Of a DNA stretch of 34,540 nt, positions 9,981 through 17,305 are shown piece by piece. The translations under genes and the position numbers were made by a program. The DNA comes from Lachnospiraceae bacterium (GTDB lineage: Bacteria; Bacillota; Clostridia; Lachnospirales; Lachnospiraceae): NCBI GenBank assembly GCA_029099805.1, contig JAQXOR010000159.1:1-34540 (forward strand), written 5' to 3'. The notes under the pieces are model-generated. The model searched no databases. It saw only the letters and a list, made by a program, of their open reading frames with translations, and had not been told where the DNA came from. Each line of letters starts with the position of its first letter. The stretch's first letter is position 1.

Positions 9981-10700
9981 CTACGACTTCTTAATTGCTT
10001 CGATTCTCTGCATAGGATACACGCTCTCCAGTTCCATATTGTACCCATGCTCTTCCAGCCATGCAAGGATTTCCTCAAACTGTTTAATAGCCTTTTCCTT
10101 CTCCCACATAGAGGCATACAGCTCTGCTTTGGAGAACAAATGGGAAATACTCGTGGAATCCTTTGAAATTTTGTCCCAATAGGAAATGGCCTCCTCATAG
10201 CGTCCCAGCTTGGCACATAAATCTCCTGCGTCTTCGGATACCCATTCCGCTCCCAGCTCCTCATCCTGAACCGTAAGCGCAATCTCTATTTCTTTCCACG
10301 CTTCTTCTAACCGTCCGGCTCCTTCCAGTGCCTGAGAATGGTATACATGGGCCCAACGGGCATTCGGCTCCTCTTCACACCATTGTTTACTCTCGGCAAT
10401 GGCTTCCTCCGCACGTCTGAAATCCTCGTCCGTTCCGTTCTCATCTTCATAAATGGCATACAACTCCATCCTGTCAGTCCCATACCCCGGATATTTTCTT
10501 TTCGACACGCCCTGAAACAGGCTGTCGATGGTTACCCCGAAGCAATCTGCCAACATCGGCAACAACGAAATATCCGGAGAGGTAAGTCCCTGCTCCCATT
10601 TCGATACCGCCTGTGCCGTTACCCCCAACAATTCACCAAGTGCTTCCTGGGACAAACGCTTCTGCAAACGAAGCGTTTTAATGTTTTCATTCATCGTCAT
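9981..10700 (-). CDS. XRE-family regulator with TPR-like C-terminal region (first copy)
   Basis: A 239-residue protein. Residues 5-62 are a helix-turn-helix of the Cro/C1 (XRE) type (LSQEALGELLGVTAQAVSKWEQG). The remainder is made of helical pairs with TPR-like spacing (for example RLEEAWKEIEIAL and RYEEAISYWDKIS). Such proteins are cytosolic DNA-binding regulators whose TPR part often senses a peptide or protein partner; no partner is visible. The start ATG follows AAAGGGG at eight bases. Its promoter region resembles that of the second XRE-TPR gene at 13.7-14.8 kb, suggesting related control. Targets are unknown. Confidence 0.8.
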   Translation of the reverse strand: MTMNENIKTLRLQKRLSQEALGELLGVTAQAVSKWEQGLTSPDISLLPMLADCFGVTIDSLFQGVSKRKYPGYGTDRMELYAIYEDENGTDEDFRRAEEAIAESKQWCEEEPNARWAHVYHSQALEGAGRLEEAWKEIEIALTVQDEELGAEWVSEDAGDLCAKLGRYEEAISYWDKISKDSTSISHLFSKAELYASMWEKEKAIKQFEEILAWLEEHGYNMELESVYPMQRIEAIKKS

Positions 10701-10732
10701 AGGTATGACCCCTTTCTGTCTTTGATGAATTC

Positions 10733-10741
10733 AGTGTAACA
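10733..10741 (-). promoter_or_regulatory. Extended -10 promoter of the first XRE gene
   Basis: On the minus strand TG-T-TACACT (10733-10741) followed by GA is an extended -10 element. It lies 33 bases before the start codon. There is no clear -35. The same TGTTAYACTGA sequence precedes the second XRE gene. Confidence 0.45.
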
Positions 10742-10750
10742 TCTCTTTTG

Positions 10751-10829
10751 TCTGACCGACAGAGAACAGATGGATGGTGTTTTCTTCAACCGAAGGTTGT
10801 GAACGAACCACTTTGGGGCTTTGGTCAGA
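10751..10829. other. Structured intergenic segment (nested inverted repeats)
   Basis: TCTGACC (10751-10757) is exactly complementary to GGTCAGA (10823-10829), enclosing a hairpin CAACC-GAA-GGTTG (10787-10799) with an alternative GGTT/AACC pairing. It holds no ORF of note. It could be the body of a small RNA ending at the hairpin at 10857, or an operator region of the XRE gene. I could not find a convincing plus-strand promoter. Confidence 0.35.
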
Positions 10830-10856
10830 AATAAAGATTCCTCAACACAATGATTC

Positions 10857-10905
10857 AGCTCCCATGCTCGCATAGGCGGGCATGGGAGCTACCTTTTATT
10901 TATCT
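10857..10905 (+). terminator. Strong hairpin with T tract on the plus strand
   Basis: AGCTCCCATGC (10857-10867) pairs perfectly with GCATGGGAGCT (10880-10890), an 11-bp stem, followed on the plus strand by ACCTTTTATTTATCTTTT. On the minus strand, where ung ends 17 bases earlier, no T tract follows. It may serve ung, but the T tract suits a plus-strand transcript, and no plus-strand gene is known here. Confidence 0.5.
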
Positions 10906-10906
10906 T

Positions 10907-11581
10907 TTATTTATCTTCTATTTGCCAATCAATCGGCTCTATACCATTCTCTTCCAAAAAGGCATTTGCCTGAGAGAAATGCTTACACCCGAAAAACCCC
11001 CTGTGTGCCGAAAGCGGACTCGGGTGAGGTGCCGTGAGGACTTTATGTTTTGGATTGTTTAACATTGACATCTTACTCTGTGCCGGACGCCCCCAAAGCA
11101 GATATACAATCGGCCGGTCTTCCGCATTCACCGCCTGAATAATCGCATCTGTAAACTGTTCCCATCCCTTTCCCTGATGAGAGTTCGCCTGATGTGCGCG
11201 CACGGTGAGCACGGTATTTAATAAAAGTACACCCTGCTCTGCCCACTTCACCAGATACCCGTTGTTCGGTATCCTACAGCCCAAATCACTTTGCAGCTCT
11301 TTGTAGATATTAACTAAGGACGGCGGAATCTCCACATCCGGTCTGACCGAAAAGCAAAGTCCGTGAGCCTGTCCCACATTATGATACGGGTCCTGCCCGA
11401 TAATTACTACCTTTACCTTGGAAAGCGGTGTCAGATGAAGGGCCGAAAAAATCTCATCTGCCGGCGGATATACTACTGTTTTTGCGTATTCGTCTTTTAC
11501 AAATCGATATAAATCCGCGTAATACGGCTTCTTAAACTCCGCATTGATTGCCGGAAGCCAGTCATTATCAATTGCAGCCAT
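10907..11581 (-). CDS. ung: Uracil-DNA glycosylase, family 1
   Basis: A 224-residue family 1 uracil-DNA glycosylase, which removes uracil from DNA at the first step of base excision repair. The water-activating motif GQDPYH carries the catalytic Asp at residue 64. The DNA-intercalation motif HPSPLSAHRGFFGC carries the catalytic His at residue 186. LLLNTVLTVRAHQANSH between them is the uracil-recognition region. Length is normal. The start follows a perfect AGGAGG site that overlaps the rho stop codon, and the gap to rho is 11 bases, so rho and ung form an operon. Confidence 0.97.
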   Translation of the reverse strand: MAAIDNDWLPAINAEFKKPYYADLYRFVKDEYAKTVVYPPADEIFSALHLTPLSKVKVVIIGQDPYHNVGQAHGLCFSVRPDVEIPPSLVNIYKELQSDLGCRIPNNGYLVKWAEQGVLLLNTVLTVRAHQANSHQGKGWEQFTDAIIQAVNAEDRPIVYLLWGRPAQSKMSMLNNPKHKVLTAPHPSPLSAHRGFFGCKHFSQANAFLEENGIEPIDWQIEDK

Positions 11582-11592
11582 GCGATGTCCTC

Positions 11593-13356
11593 CTAGCGAT
11601 ACTTCTTTATCATCTGCACAAACTCTGCATTATTTTTTGTACTTTGGAACGTGCGCATAATATTCTCGATGGACTCTTCCGCCTTTGCTCCGTTAAACAG
11701 GCGTCTCATCAGTGCGGTTGCTTCCTGTTCCTCCTTCGTAAGCAGCAAATCATCCCGTCTCGTACTGGAACGCGGCAAATCGATTGCCGGAAATACTCTG
11801 CGCTCGGAAAGATTGCGGTCCAACTGAAGCTCCATATTACCGGTGCCCTTGAATTCCTCAAAAACAACATCATCCATACGGCTTCCGGTGTCAACCAGCG
11901 CAGTAGCAAGAATCGTAAGGCTGCCGCCCTCTCGCATATTTCTCGCAGCGCCGAAAAACTTCTTCGGCATGTGAAGTGCTGCCGGGTCCAGACCACCGGA
12001 CAATGTTCTCCCGCTCGGAGCAACCGTAAGATTATAGGCACGTGCCAGACGGGTGATACTGTCAAGCAGAATCACGACATCCTGCTTCTGTTCTACCAGA
12101 CGCTTTGCCCGCTCAATTACCATCTCAGAAACACGCTTATGATTTTCCGGGAGCTCATCAAAGGTAGAGTAGATAACCTCCACCTTATCCCCTTCGATTG
12201 ACTCCTTAATATCCGTAACCTCCTCCGGACGCTCATCGATTAAAAGAATAATCATATTCATCTCCGGATGATTCTTCGTAATTGCCTTTGCAATCTGTTT
12301 CAAAAGGGTTGTCTTACCGGTCTTCGGCTGGGAAACAATCATACCACGCTGTCCCTTACCGATTGGAGAAATCAAATCTACCATACGCATCGACAGGCTG
12401 CAGCCCGGCGTCTCCAGATGAATACGCTCATTCGGGAAAATCGGCGTTAAATCTTCAAAACGCTTCCGCTTTATAATCTCCTCTACCGGAAGTCCATTGA
12501 CATTCTTAATATAAAGAAGCGCACTAAACTTCTCATTCTGCATACGAATTTTTGTATTACCGCAGATAATGTCCCCGGTCTTTAAGCCGTACTTTCGAAT
12601 CTGTGCCGGAGAAACATAGACATCATTTTCACCCGGAAGATAATTATCACAGCGGATAAAGCCGAAGTTCTCTGACATTACCTCCAAAATACCCACTCTG
12701 GTATCACCGCTGTCAAGGCGCTTAATATCATCCGGTGTTGCCTTTTCCGGATCAAAACGCTGCTGTGAAACTTCAGCTACCACTTCCGACTGCTGCATCC
12801 TAACATCCGGCTGCTGCGGCTTTACTTCCGTTTGAGGTGTCCTCGCTTCGGCCTGCTGCGGTCTTGCCTGTGCCGGACGCTCTGCACTGCCCTGCTTCTT
12901 AGGAGTTCCGGAACTGTTTTGTGAGCTCTGTGGCTTTGCAAATGTCTGATTTTCCTGCAACCCCTGCATCTTTTCCATTCGCTGACGTTCCTGCTGTTCT
13001 CTTGGCTTTGGCATACTCTGATGTTCCTGTCCTCCCTGCGGCTTCGTCATATTCGGACGCTCCTGCATTCCATACGGCTTCGCCTGTACAGAACGTTCCG
13101 TACTTCCCTGTGGTCTTTTTCCCACAGAAGTCTCAGCTGTCTTCCCTCTCGTTTCCTGTACTGCAGATACCTTCTGTGTAACTTTTGCCGGTGCTGCTTC
13201 TATCTTTTTCGCCTTCTGCCCCGGCTCCGATGCACGGTCGGACGCAGACAACAAATCACTCAACTCCTGTTTTTTCATTGCAGAAGTCCCTTTCAATCCA
13301 CGCTTTTTTGCTTCTTCTCTCAACTGGGTAATCGTCATTTCAAGATATTTTTCCAT
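11593..13356 (-). CDS. rho: Transcription termination factor Rho with a low-complexity insert
   Basis: A 587-residue Rho, longer than the roughly 420 of E. coli. Rho is a hexameric RNA helicase that ends transcription of untranslated RNA. Domains in order: Rho-N helical segment (1-40, [15 protein letters not shown]), an insert rich in Gln, Pro, Lys and Glu (about 42-205, with repeated KPQ and QER units), the cold-shock RNA-binding domain (about 218-295, [14 protein letters not shown]), then the ATPase with Walker A PKTGKTT at 344-350, Walker B VVILLDS at 427-433, and [20 protein letters not shown]. Catalytic and RNA-contact regions look intact. A ribosome binding site AAGGAGG precedes the ATG. 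Rho inserts are known in several Clostridia and Actinobacteria; this one looks disordered. Confidence 0.96.
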   Translation of the reverse strand: MEKYLEMTITQLREEAKKRGLKGTSAMKKQELSDLLSASDRASEPGQKAKKIEAAPAKVTQKVSAVQETRGKTAETSVGKRPQGSTERSVQAKPYGMQERPNMTKPQGGQEHQSMPKPREQQERQRMEKMQGLQENQTFAKPQSSQNSSGTPKKQGSAERPAQARPQQAEARTPQTEVKPQQPDVRMQQSEVVAEVSQQRFDPEKATPDDIKRLDSGDTRVGILEVMSENFGFIRCDNYLPGENDVYVSPAQIRKYGLKTGDIICGNTKIRMQNEKFSALLYIKNVNGLPVEEIIKRKRFEDLTPIFPNERIHLETPGCSLSMRMVDLISPIGKGQRGMIVSQPKTGKTTLLKQIAKAITKNHPEMNMIILLIDERPEEVTDIKESIEGDKVEVIYSTFDELPENHKRVSEMVIERAKRLVEQKQDVVILLDSITRLARAYNLTVAPSGRTLSGGLDPAALHMPKKFFGAARNMREGGSLTILATALVDTGSRMDDVVFEEFKGTGNMELQLDRNLSERRVFPAIDLPRSSTRRDDLLLTKEEQEATALMRRLFNGAKAEESIENIMRTFQSTKNNAEFVQMIKKYR

Positions 13357-13466
13357 TCAACCTCCTTGTGACACATAAAATCACATTTGCAAAAAAATAT
13401 ATATTTACATTAAACTATATGTTTACATACAAAAAGGGATTTTTTACAGAACCGTATTGAAAATCA

Positions 13467-13482
13467 AAACGCTATAGCGTTT
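13467..13482. promoter_or_regulatory. Perfect palindrome in the rho leader
   Basis: AAACGCTATAGCGTTT is a 16-base perfect palindrome lying just downstream of the rho promoter in the transcribed leader, followed on the minus strand by TGATTTT. It could be an operator or part of a weak attenuator hairpin for Rho autoregulation. No other function can be read. Confidence 0.4.
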
Positions 13483-13494
13483 CTTTTCAGCTAT

Positions 13495-13523
13495 AGTTTA
13501 CCATAACATTTCTCAAAAAGCAA
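13495..13523 (-). promoter_or_regulatory. Promoter of the rho-ung operon
   Basis: Minus strand TTGCTT (13518-13523), 17 bases, TAAACT (13495-13500), preceded by TG one base upstream (extended -10). It gives a leader of about 130 bases before rho. The leader region also holds AT-rich near-repeats of TGTAAACATATA (about 13405-13437). The 13.36-13.74 kb gap holds only this promoter, the palindrome and the terminator at 13584. Confidence 0.6.
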
Positions 13524-13583
13524 GAGTAACTTCGAACAAAGGTTTACTTTGTTACGGTTTTATCATAGCAATTTATAGTTAAG

Positions 13584-13617
13584 AAAACCAAGGGTTATCA
13601 ACAAAACCCTTGGTTTT
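13584..13617 (-). terminator. Bidirectional intrinsic terminator between the second XRE gene and rho
   Basis: AAAACCAAGGGTT (13584-13596) and AACCCTTGGTTTT (13605-13617) form a perfect 13-bp stem with an eight-base loop, with A and T ends on both strands. It ends transcription of the upstream XRE-TPR gene and insulates rho. Confidence 0.8.
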
Positions 13618-13735
13618 ACAATCCTCTTAAATATTCAAGGTACGGATTATCCGCAAGCTAAATATCCATATTTTCTTATATTCTATCCGATACGTAAAGT
13701 GAACCATGCTCCGGCTGTTCTTCATGGCTTAATCT

Positions 13736-14785
13736 TTATGCGGTCTGCAGCTTTGTAAGCTCCTCCTTTGCCACAGTTAGAAGTTCTTCCTCATTTTTTT
13801 CCATCAACCATAGCACAATTTGACTGTTTCCGTCATAGGCCGTGTGGATGATCTTTGGCGCTTCCGCTGACTGTAGGAAGACATCCTCGCCATCGGTTTC
13901 CCCAAACTCCCTGCCCGCTTCTATACGGACTGCCTGACAGATGTGTTCCTTCGCTGCTTCCCAATTATCATCTTCCCTTTCAATGCATGCCAACGCAAAC
14001 CGGCAGATAAGCTTCATCATTCCAAAATCCATCTGACACTTGCATGCATCCATCAGATGGATTGCACCATAGTAGGTAGCCTTTGTCTTTCCCCGTTCCC
14101 CTTGCTTTTCCCAAAGAGTCGCCAAATACATAAGGTCTCTGATTATGGCAAACAGGTTACTCTCTACCGATTTGGAAATACCATCGACAGAAAGGGAAAC
14201 CTCACCCATTTCTGCCAGACAACGGGCAATATTCGAATCGTTCCTACCCGCCATGTTACTTTCCTCGTAGTACTTCTTTGCCAGATCCCACTCTTCTAAT
14301 AGTTCATGGCAATTAGCAAGTTCTGCACAAAGCTCAAACCACTTTTTCCCTGCGCTTTCCTTGGACAAATCATACTTTCTGCGGATTAATTCCATACAGC
14401 GGTGCATTTTTCCATTCTCTGCCTTATGAATAAAAGAGGTATAGTATACGCTTGCTGCACACTCTACTACACTATATTCATTCGGATATCTGCGAAGCAA
14501 TTCCTCTATCTGCTCCATTGCCTTATCATCTTCACCGGATTGCGACAATTCTTTTACCGCCGTCACTTTTCCCTCTAATTGCGCTTTATCCACCGTATGG
14601 CCAATCAAAGCATCAATCGACATCTCAAAATAATCTGCCAATGCTGCAAGCATCGACAACTCAGGTACAGCCATTCCGGTTTCCCATTTTGACACCGATG
14701 CCGTGGAAACTCCCATCACCTCTGCAAGTTGTTCCTGTGTTAATCCTTTTTCCCTGCGCATTGCACGAATATTTTCTTCTAACAT
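13736..14785 (-). CDS. XRE-family regulator with TPR-like C-terminal region (second copy)
   Basis: A 349-residue protein with an N-terminal XRE helix-turn-helix (about 3-60, LTQEQLAEVMGVSTASVSKWETG) and a long all-helical region with TPR character (DDKAMEQIEELLRRYPNE, EEWDLAKKYYEESN, NWEAAKEHICQAV). It is longer than the first copy at 10 kb but similar in plan. The start ATG follows AGGAAAG. Its gene is isolated, with its own promoter and the 13-bp-stem terminator behind it, so it is monocistronic. Target and signal are unknown; autoregulation is plausible because of TTTGAC repeats near its promoter. Confidence 0.8.
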   Translation of the reverse strand: MLEENIRAMRREKGLTQEQLAEVMGVSTASVSKWETGMAVPELSMLAALADYFEMSIDALIGHTVDKAQLEGKVTAVKELSQSGEDDKAMEQIEELLRRYPNEYSVVECAASVYYTSFIHKAENGKMHRCMELIRRKYDLSKESAGKKWFELCAELANCHELLEEWDLAKKYYEESNMAGRNDSNIARCLAEMGEVSLSVDGISKSVESNLFAIIRDLMYLATLWEKQGERGKTKATYYGAIHLMDACKCQMDFGMMKLICRFALACIEREDDNWEAAKEHICQAVRIEAGREFGETDGEDVFLQSAEAPKIIHTAYDGNSQIVLWLMEKNEEELLTVAKEELTKLQTA

Positions 14786-14832
14786 AATCTTTCCTGCCCT
14801 TCACTAATTCTTCAAAGCTGCTTTGTAAGGTC

Positions 14833-14841
14833 AGTATAACA
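14833..14841 (-). promoter_or_regulatory. Extended -10 promoter of the second XRE gene
   Basis: Minus strand TG-T-TATACT (14833-14841), followed by GA, with tandem TTTGAC units just upstream (TTTGACTTTTGACG) that may be operator half-sites. The layout parallels the first XRE gene. The start codon is 48 bases downstream. Confidence 0.5.
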
Positions 14842-14975
14842 CGTCAAAAGTCAAAGTACCACCAACCGTTCTTCCTTTTTTTTAAAAAACATATTAACTA
14901 TTGGTTGAATTAGAGGAATTTATTTTCGAGAAACCTTATGTGAATTTGGAAGTTTTCAATTCTGGGGTAGAACAA

Positions 14976-15058
14976 AGAGTCCGCTTGCGGACTCTCGCGC
15001 TGAGCGCGGTCGCTTGCGACACTTTCCAATCGCGCGAGTGCGCATCCTTAGCGGAGCG
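14976..15058. repeat. Cluster of small GC-rich hairpins (REP-like element)
   Basis: Four short palindromes stand in a row: AGAGTCCGC-TT-GCGGACTCT (14976-14995), CGCGC-TGA-GCGCG (14996-15008), GTCGC-TT-GCGAC (15009-15020) and GCGC-GAGT-GCGC (15032-15043). The block is much richer in G+C than the AT-rich sequence around it. This is the build of a dispersed, REP-like intergenic element. Genome copy number cannot be judged from one window. An ORF on the plus strand across it is not a gene. Confidence 0.6.
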
Positions 15059-15104
15059 TTTTTTGCTTTATAGGAAATTGCGCAATGTCCTATAAAGCAA
15101 AAAA
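15059..15104. repeat. 46-base near-perfect palindrome
   Basis: TTTTTTGCTTTATAGGA (15059-15075) is the exact complement of 15088-15104, a 17-bp stem. Inside, after one mismatch, ATTGCGCAAT is itself palindromic, so the whole 46 bases can fold as one hairpin or extrude as a cruciform. It abuts the REP-like cluster on one side and the rpmF terminator on the other, and could act as a second terminator on either strand since it has A and T ends. Confidence 0.7.
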
Positions 15105-15137
15105 TCCAAGGGCAACATTGCTGAAACCCTTGGATTT
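15099..15137 (-). terminator. Intrinsic terminator of the ackA/yceD/rpmF region
   Basis: AAATCCAAGGG (15102-15112) pairs with CCCTTGGATTT (15127-15137), 11 bp, loop of 14 bases; on the minus strand it ends in TTTTTT. It lies 18 bases after the rpmF stop. Its stem shares CCAAGGG with the terminator at 13584. Confidence 0.85.
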
Positions 15138-15155
15138 ATAAGCTTTTTAAGTGTA

Positions 15156-15338
15156 TTACTCAGCTGCGATGATTTCCTTCTTGTTGTAAGAACCGCAAGC
15201 CTTGCAAACTCTGTGCGGCATCATAAGCGCGCCACACTTGCTGCACTTAACAAGATTCGGAGCAGTCATCTTCCAGTTTGCTCTGCGACTGTCTCTTCTT
15301 GCCTTGGAATGCTTATTCTTCGGACAAATTGCTCCCAT
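15156..15338 (-). CDS. rpmF: 50S ribosomal protein L32
   Basis: A 60-residue L32 with the family start (AICPKNKHSKARRDSRRANW) and a four-Cys zinc ribbon (CSKCGALMMPHRVCKACG). The ATG follows an ideal AAGGAGGTG that lies within the last codons of yceD, two bases after its stop, so the two genes are translationally linked. In many Firmicutes plsX follows rpmF; here a terminator and the palindrome block follow instead, so the fatty-acid genes are not linked at this locus. Confidence 0.97.
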   Translation of the reverse strand: MGAICPKNKHSKARRDSRRANWKMTAPNLVKCSKCGALMMPHRVCKACGSYNKKEIIAAE

Positions 15339-15340
15339 GA

Positions 15341-15868
15341 TTACACCTCCTTAAAGTTGTTAAAGATATCTCGGATAACAGACATTCTCGGATCCGGTTC
15401 CGTGCGGTCACACCCACACTCACCCTCGTTCAGATTTGCTCCGCAAATCTTGCAGATTCCTTTGCAGTCTTCCTGACACAGAACCTTCATGGGGAACCCA
15501 AGCAAGATTTCCTCGCAGACAAATGCGTCCACGTCTAAATCATATCCGTCTATAAAACCGGTTTCGTCCAATTCGGCAGCTCTTTCCTCATTACTTTTGG
15601 AAAAATCAACCTCCCGTTCCGACTGAAACGGAATGTGAACAGCCACCTCCCGCAGGCAACGGTCACACGGCATAGACAATGTAACTTCACCTTCCAGTTC
15701 GATTCTTACCTTACGTCCACCGAGATTCGCTACCGTTAAACTTACCGGTTTCTTTTCCAGAAACGGATATCGTCCTCCGGCATAACAAAACTCTTCCGGT
15801 CCGTACGGAAACTCTTTTGTGAATACTCCGCCCGCAACCTGCATGGCCTCTGATAAAGATACTGTCAT
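15341..15868 (-). CDS. yceD: YceD/DUF177 family protein
   Basis: A 175-residue YceD (DUF177) protein. This family commonly sits just before rpmF, and YceD has been linked to 23S rRNA accumulation. Visible features: PCDRCLREV in the middle (Cys pair typical of the family) and a C-terminal Cys cluster (LCQEDCKGICKICGANLNEGECGCD) fitting the family's C-terminal pattern. I moved the start to the ATG at 15868, which has AGGAG six bases upstream; an in-frame GTG at 15922 lies at or next to the predicted transcription start and cannot be served by a ribosome binding site. It is followed by rpmF after two bases. Confidence 0.9.
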   Translation of the reverse strand: MTVSLSEAMQVAGGVFTKEFPYGPEEFCYAGGRYPFLEKKPVSLTVANLGGRKVRIELEGEVTLSMPCDRCLREVAVHIPFQSEREVDFSKSNEERAAELDETGFIDGYDLDVDAFVCEEILLGFPMKVLCQEDCKGICKICGANLNEGECGCDRTEPDPRMSVIRDIFNNFKEV

Positions 15869-15930
15869 ACAAAGCTCCTGTCCCGCCAAATGGCATACCT
15901 TTGGTATGGTTCCAAAACTCACACTAGAAC

Positions 15931-15959
15931 ATTATAGTATCCGACTATCGGTTTGTCAA
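15931..15959 (-). promoter_or_regulatory. Consensus sigma-A promoter of yceD-rpmF
   Basis: Minus strand TTGACA (15954-15959), 17 bases, TATAAT (15931-15936): a perfect match. It lies between ackA and yceD, so the ribosomal-protein operon can be expressed independently of acetate kinase. Predicted transcription start is near 15924. Confidence 0.9.
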
Positions 15960-15977
15960 CTGTTTTTTTATTTTTCT

Positions 15978-17168
15978 TTAAATTAAATCTCTGGTTTCTC
16001 TTGCAATCGCAAGCTCCTCGTTGGTCGGGATTGCAAATACCTTTACCTTGGAATCCGCTGCAGAAATCTCCACTTCCTCACCGCGAATCTTATTTGCTTC
16101 CTCATTCACGGTAACGCCAAGGTATCCGAGATAGGAGCAAACCTCCTTACGGATTGCGGCATCATTTTCACCGACACCTGCAGTAAACGTAATCGCATCT
16201 ACTCCGTTCATTGCAGCGGCATAAGCACCGATGTACTTTGCTACACGGTATACGAAAGCATCGATTGCGACATTGGCTCTGTGATTGCCCTCCTTTTGTG
16301 CCTTCTGCACATCACGGAAGTCGCTGGAAATACCGGAGATACCTAAAATACCGGACTTCTTGTTTAAGATGTTGATTACTTCGTTTACATCCTTGCCTTC
16401 CTTATTTGCAATATATTGAACAACGGCCGGGTCAAGGTCACCGCTTCTGGTTCCCATGATTAAGCCCTCAAGCGGCGTAAGTCCCATACTTGTATCTACA
16501 CACTTGCCGTTTACGACTGCGGAAATACTGCCGCCGTTACCAAGGTGGCAAACAATAACCTTGGAATTATTCGGGTCAAGCTTTGCCACTTCTATCGTTC
16601 TCTTGGAAACAAAGCGATGGCTGGTTCCGTGGAAACCGTATCTGCGGATACTGTACTTTTCATAGTACTCGTACGGGATAGCGTACATATATGCCTTCTC
16701 CGGCATCGTCTGATGGAATGCAGTATCAAATACAGCTACATTCGGGATACCCGGCATAGCGGCTTCACATGCTTCAATACCGATTAAGTTTGCCGGATTG
16801 TGTAAAGGTCCGAGATCGAAGCATTCACGAATCACTCTCTTAACATCCTCGTTTACAATAATGGAATCGCTGTAGTACTTACCTGCATGAAGTACACGAT
16901 GACCAATTGCAGAAATCTCGTTCACATTGGAGATAACACCGTAGGTAGCATCCTGAAGTGCATCCAATACAAGTTTAACAGCAACCTGGTGATCCGGCAT
17001 TGCCTCAGCCTTTTCCAAAACGTCCTTACCTGCCGGCTTGTGTGTTAACTTGGAACCCTCGATACCGATACGCTCGCAAAGACCCTTTGCCAGAACGTTT
17101 TCGTTCTCCATGTCGATTAACTGGTACTTCAAAGAAGAGCTTCCGCAGTTAATTACTAAAATCTTCAT
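15978..17168 (-). CDS. ackA: Acetate kinase
   Basis: A 396-residue acetate kinase, which interconverts acetyl phosphate plus ADP with acetate plus ATP, the energy-yielding step of acetate fermentation. Family blocks: KILVINCGSSSLKYQLID at the N-terminus, GHRVLHAGKYYSDS, FDTAFHQTMP, RRYGFHGTSHRFVS, CHLGNGGSISAV, MGTRSGDLDP and FTAGVGENDAAIR. I placed the start at the ATG ending at 17168 because AGGAGG lies eight bases ahead; the ORF extends upstream to 17225 but that part does not match the family. Phosphotransacetylase (pta), a usual neighbour, is not next to it. It has its own promoter. Confidence 0.97.
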   Translation of the reverse strand: MKILVINCGSSSLKYQLIDMENENVLAKGLCERIGIEGSKLTHKPAGKDVLEKAEAMPDHQVAVKLVLDALQDATYGVISNVNEISAIGHRVLHAGKYYSDSIIVNEDVKRVIRECFDLGPLHNPANLIGIEACEAAMPGIPNVAVFDTAFHQTMPEKAYMYAIPYEYYEKYSIRRYGFHGTSHRFVSKRTIEVAKLDPNNSKVIVCHLGNGGSISAVVNGKCVDTSMGLTPLEGLIMGTRSGDLDPAVVQYIANKEGKDVNEVINILNKKSGILGISGISSDFRDVQKAQKEGNHRANVAIDAFVYRVAKYIGAYAAAMNGVDAITFTAGVGENDAAIRKEVCSYLGYLGVTVNEEANKIRGEEVEISAADSKVKVFAIPTNEELAIARETRDLI

Positions 17169-17262
17169 TTCTCTTTCCTCCTGTGATTTTGCCATACACG
17201 CAGAAAAGAACCACCATGCATTCACATGGCAGTCCCATCCGTTTTAGTCGGCAATTTTCTAT

Positions 17263-17291
17263 ATTATACCTCTATTTTCTTTCGGAAACAA
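17263..17291 (-). promoter_or_regulatory. Promoter of ackA
   Basis: Minus strand TTGTTT (17286-17291), 17 bases, then TATAAT (17263-17268), leaving a leader of about 90 bases. It starts 15 bases beyond the lysA stop, where no clear terminator is seen, so some read-through from lysA is likely. Confidence 0.65.
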
Positions 17292-17305
17292 GTCCTATTT
17301 TTATT

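Noticed and set aside
11548-12201. 217-codon plus-strand ORF opposite rho
   Set aside because: Antisense to conserved Rho ATPase codons, with no ribosome binding site.
14901-15095. 64-codon plus-strand ORF across the hairpin cluster
   Set aside because: Its codons fall on the palindromes, it has no ribosome binding site, and composition follows the repeat rather than a protein.
15869-15922. Upstream GTG start extending yceD by 18 codons
   Set aside because: It lies at the predicted transcription start of a consensus promoter, so no leader remains for a ribosome binding site; the ATG at 15868 has AGGAG.
17169-17225. N-terminal extension of ackA
   Set aside because: The family N-terminus begins at the ATG at 17168, which has AGGAGG eight bases ahead; the extension matches nothing.
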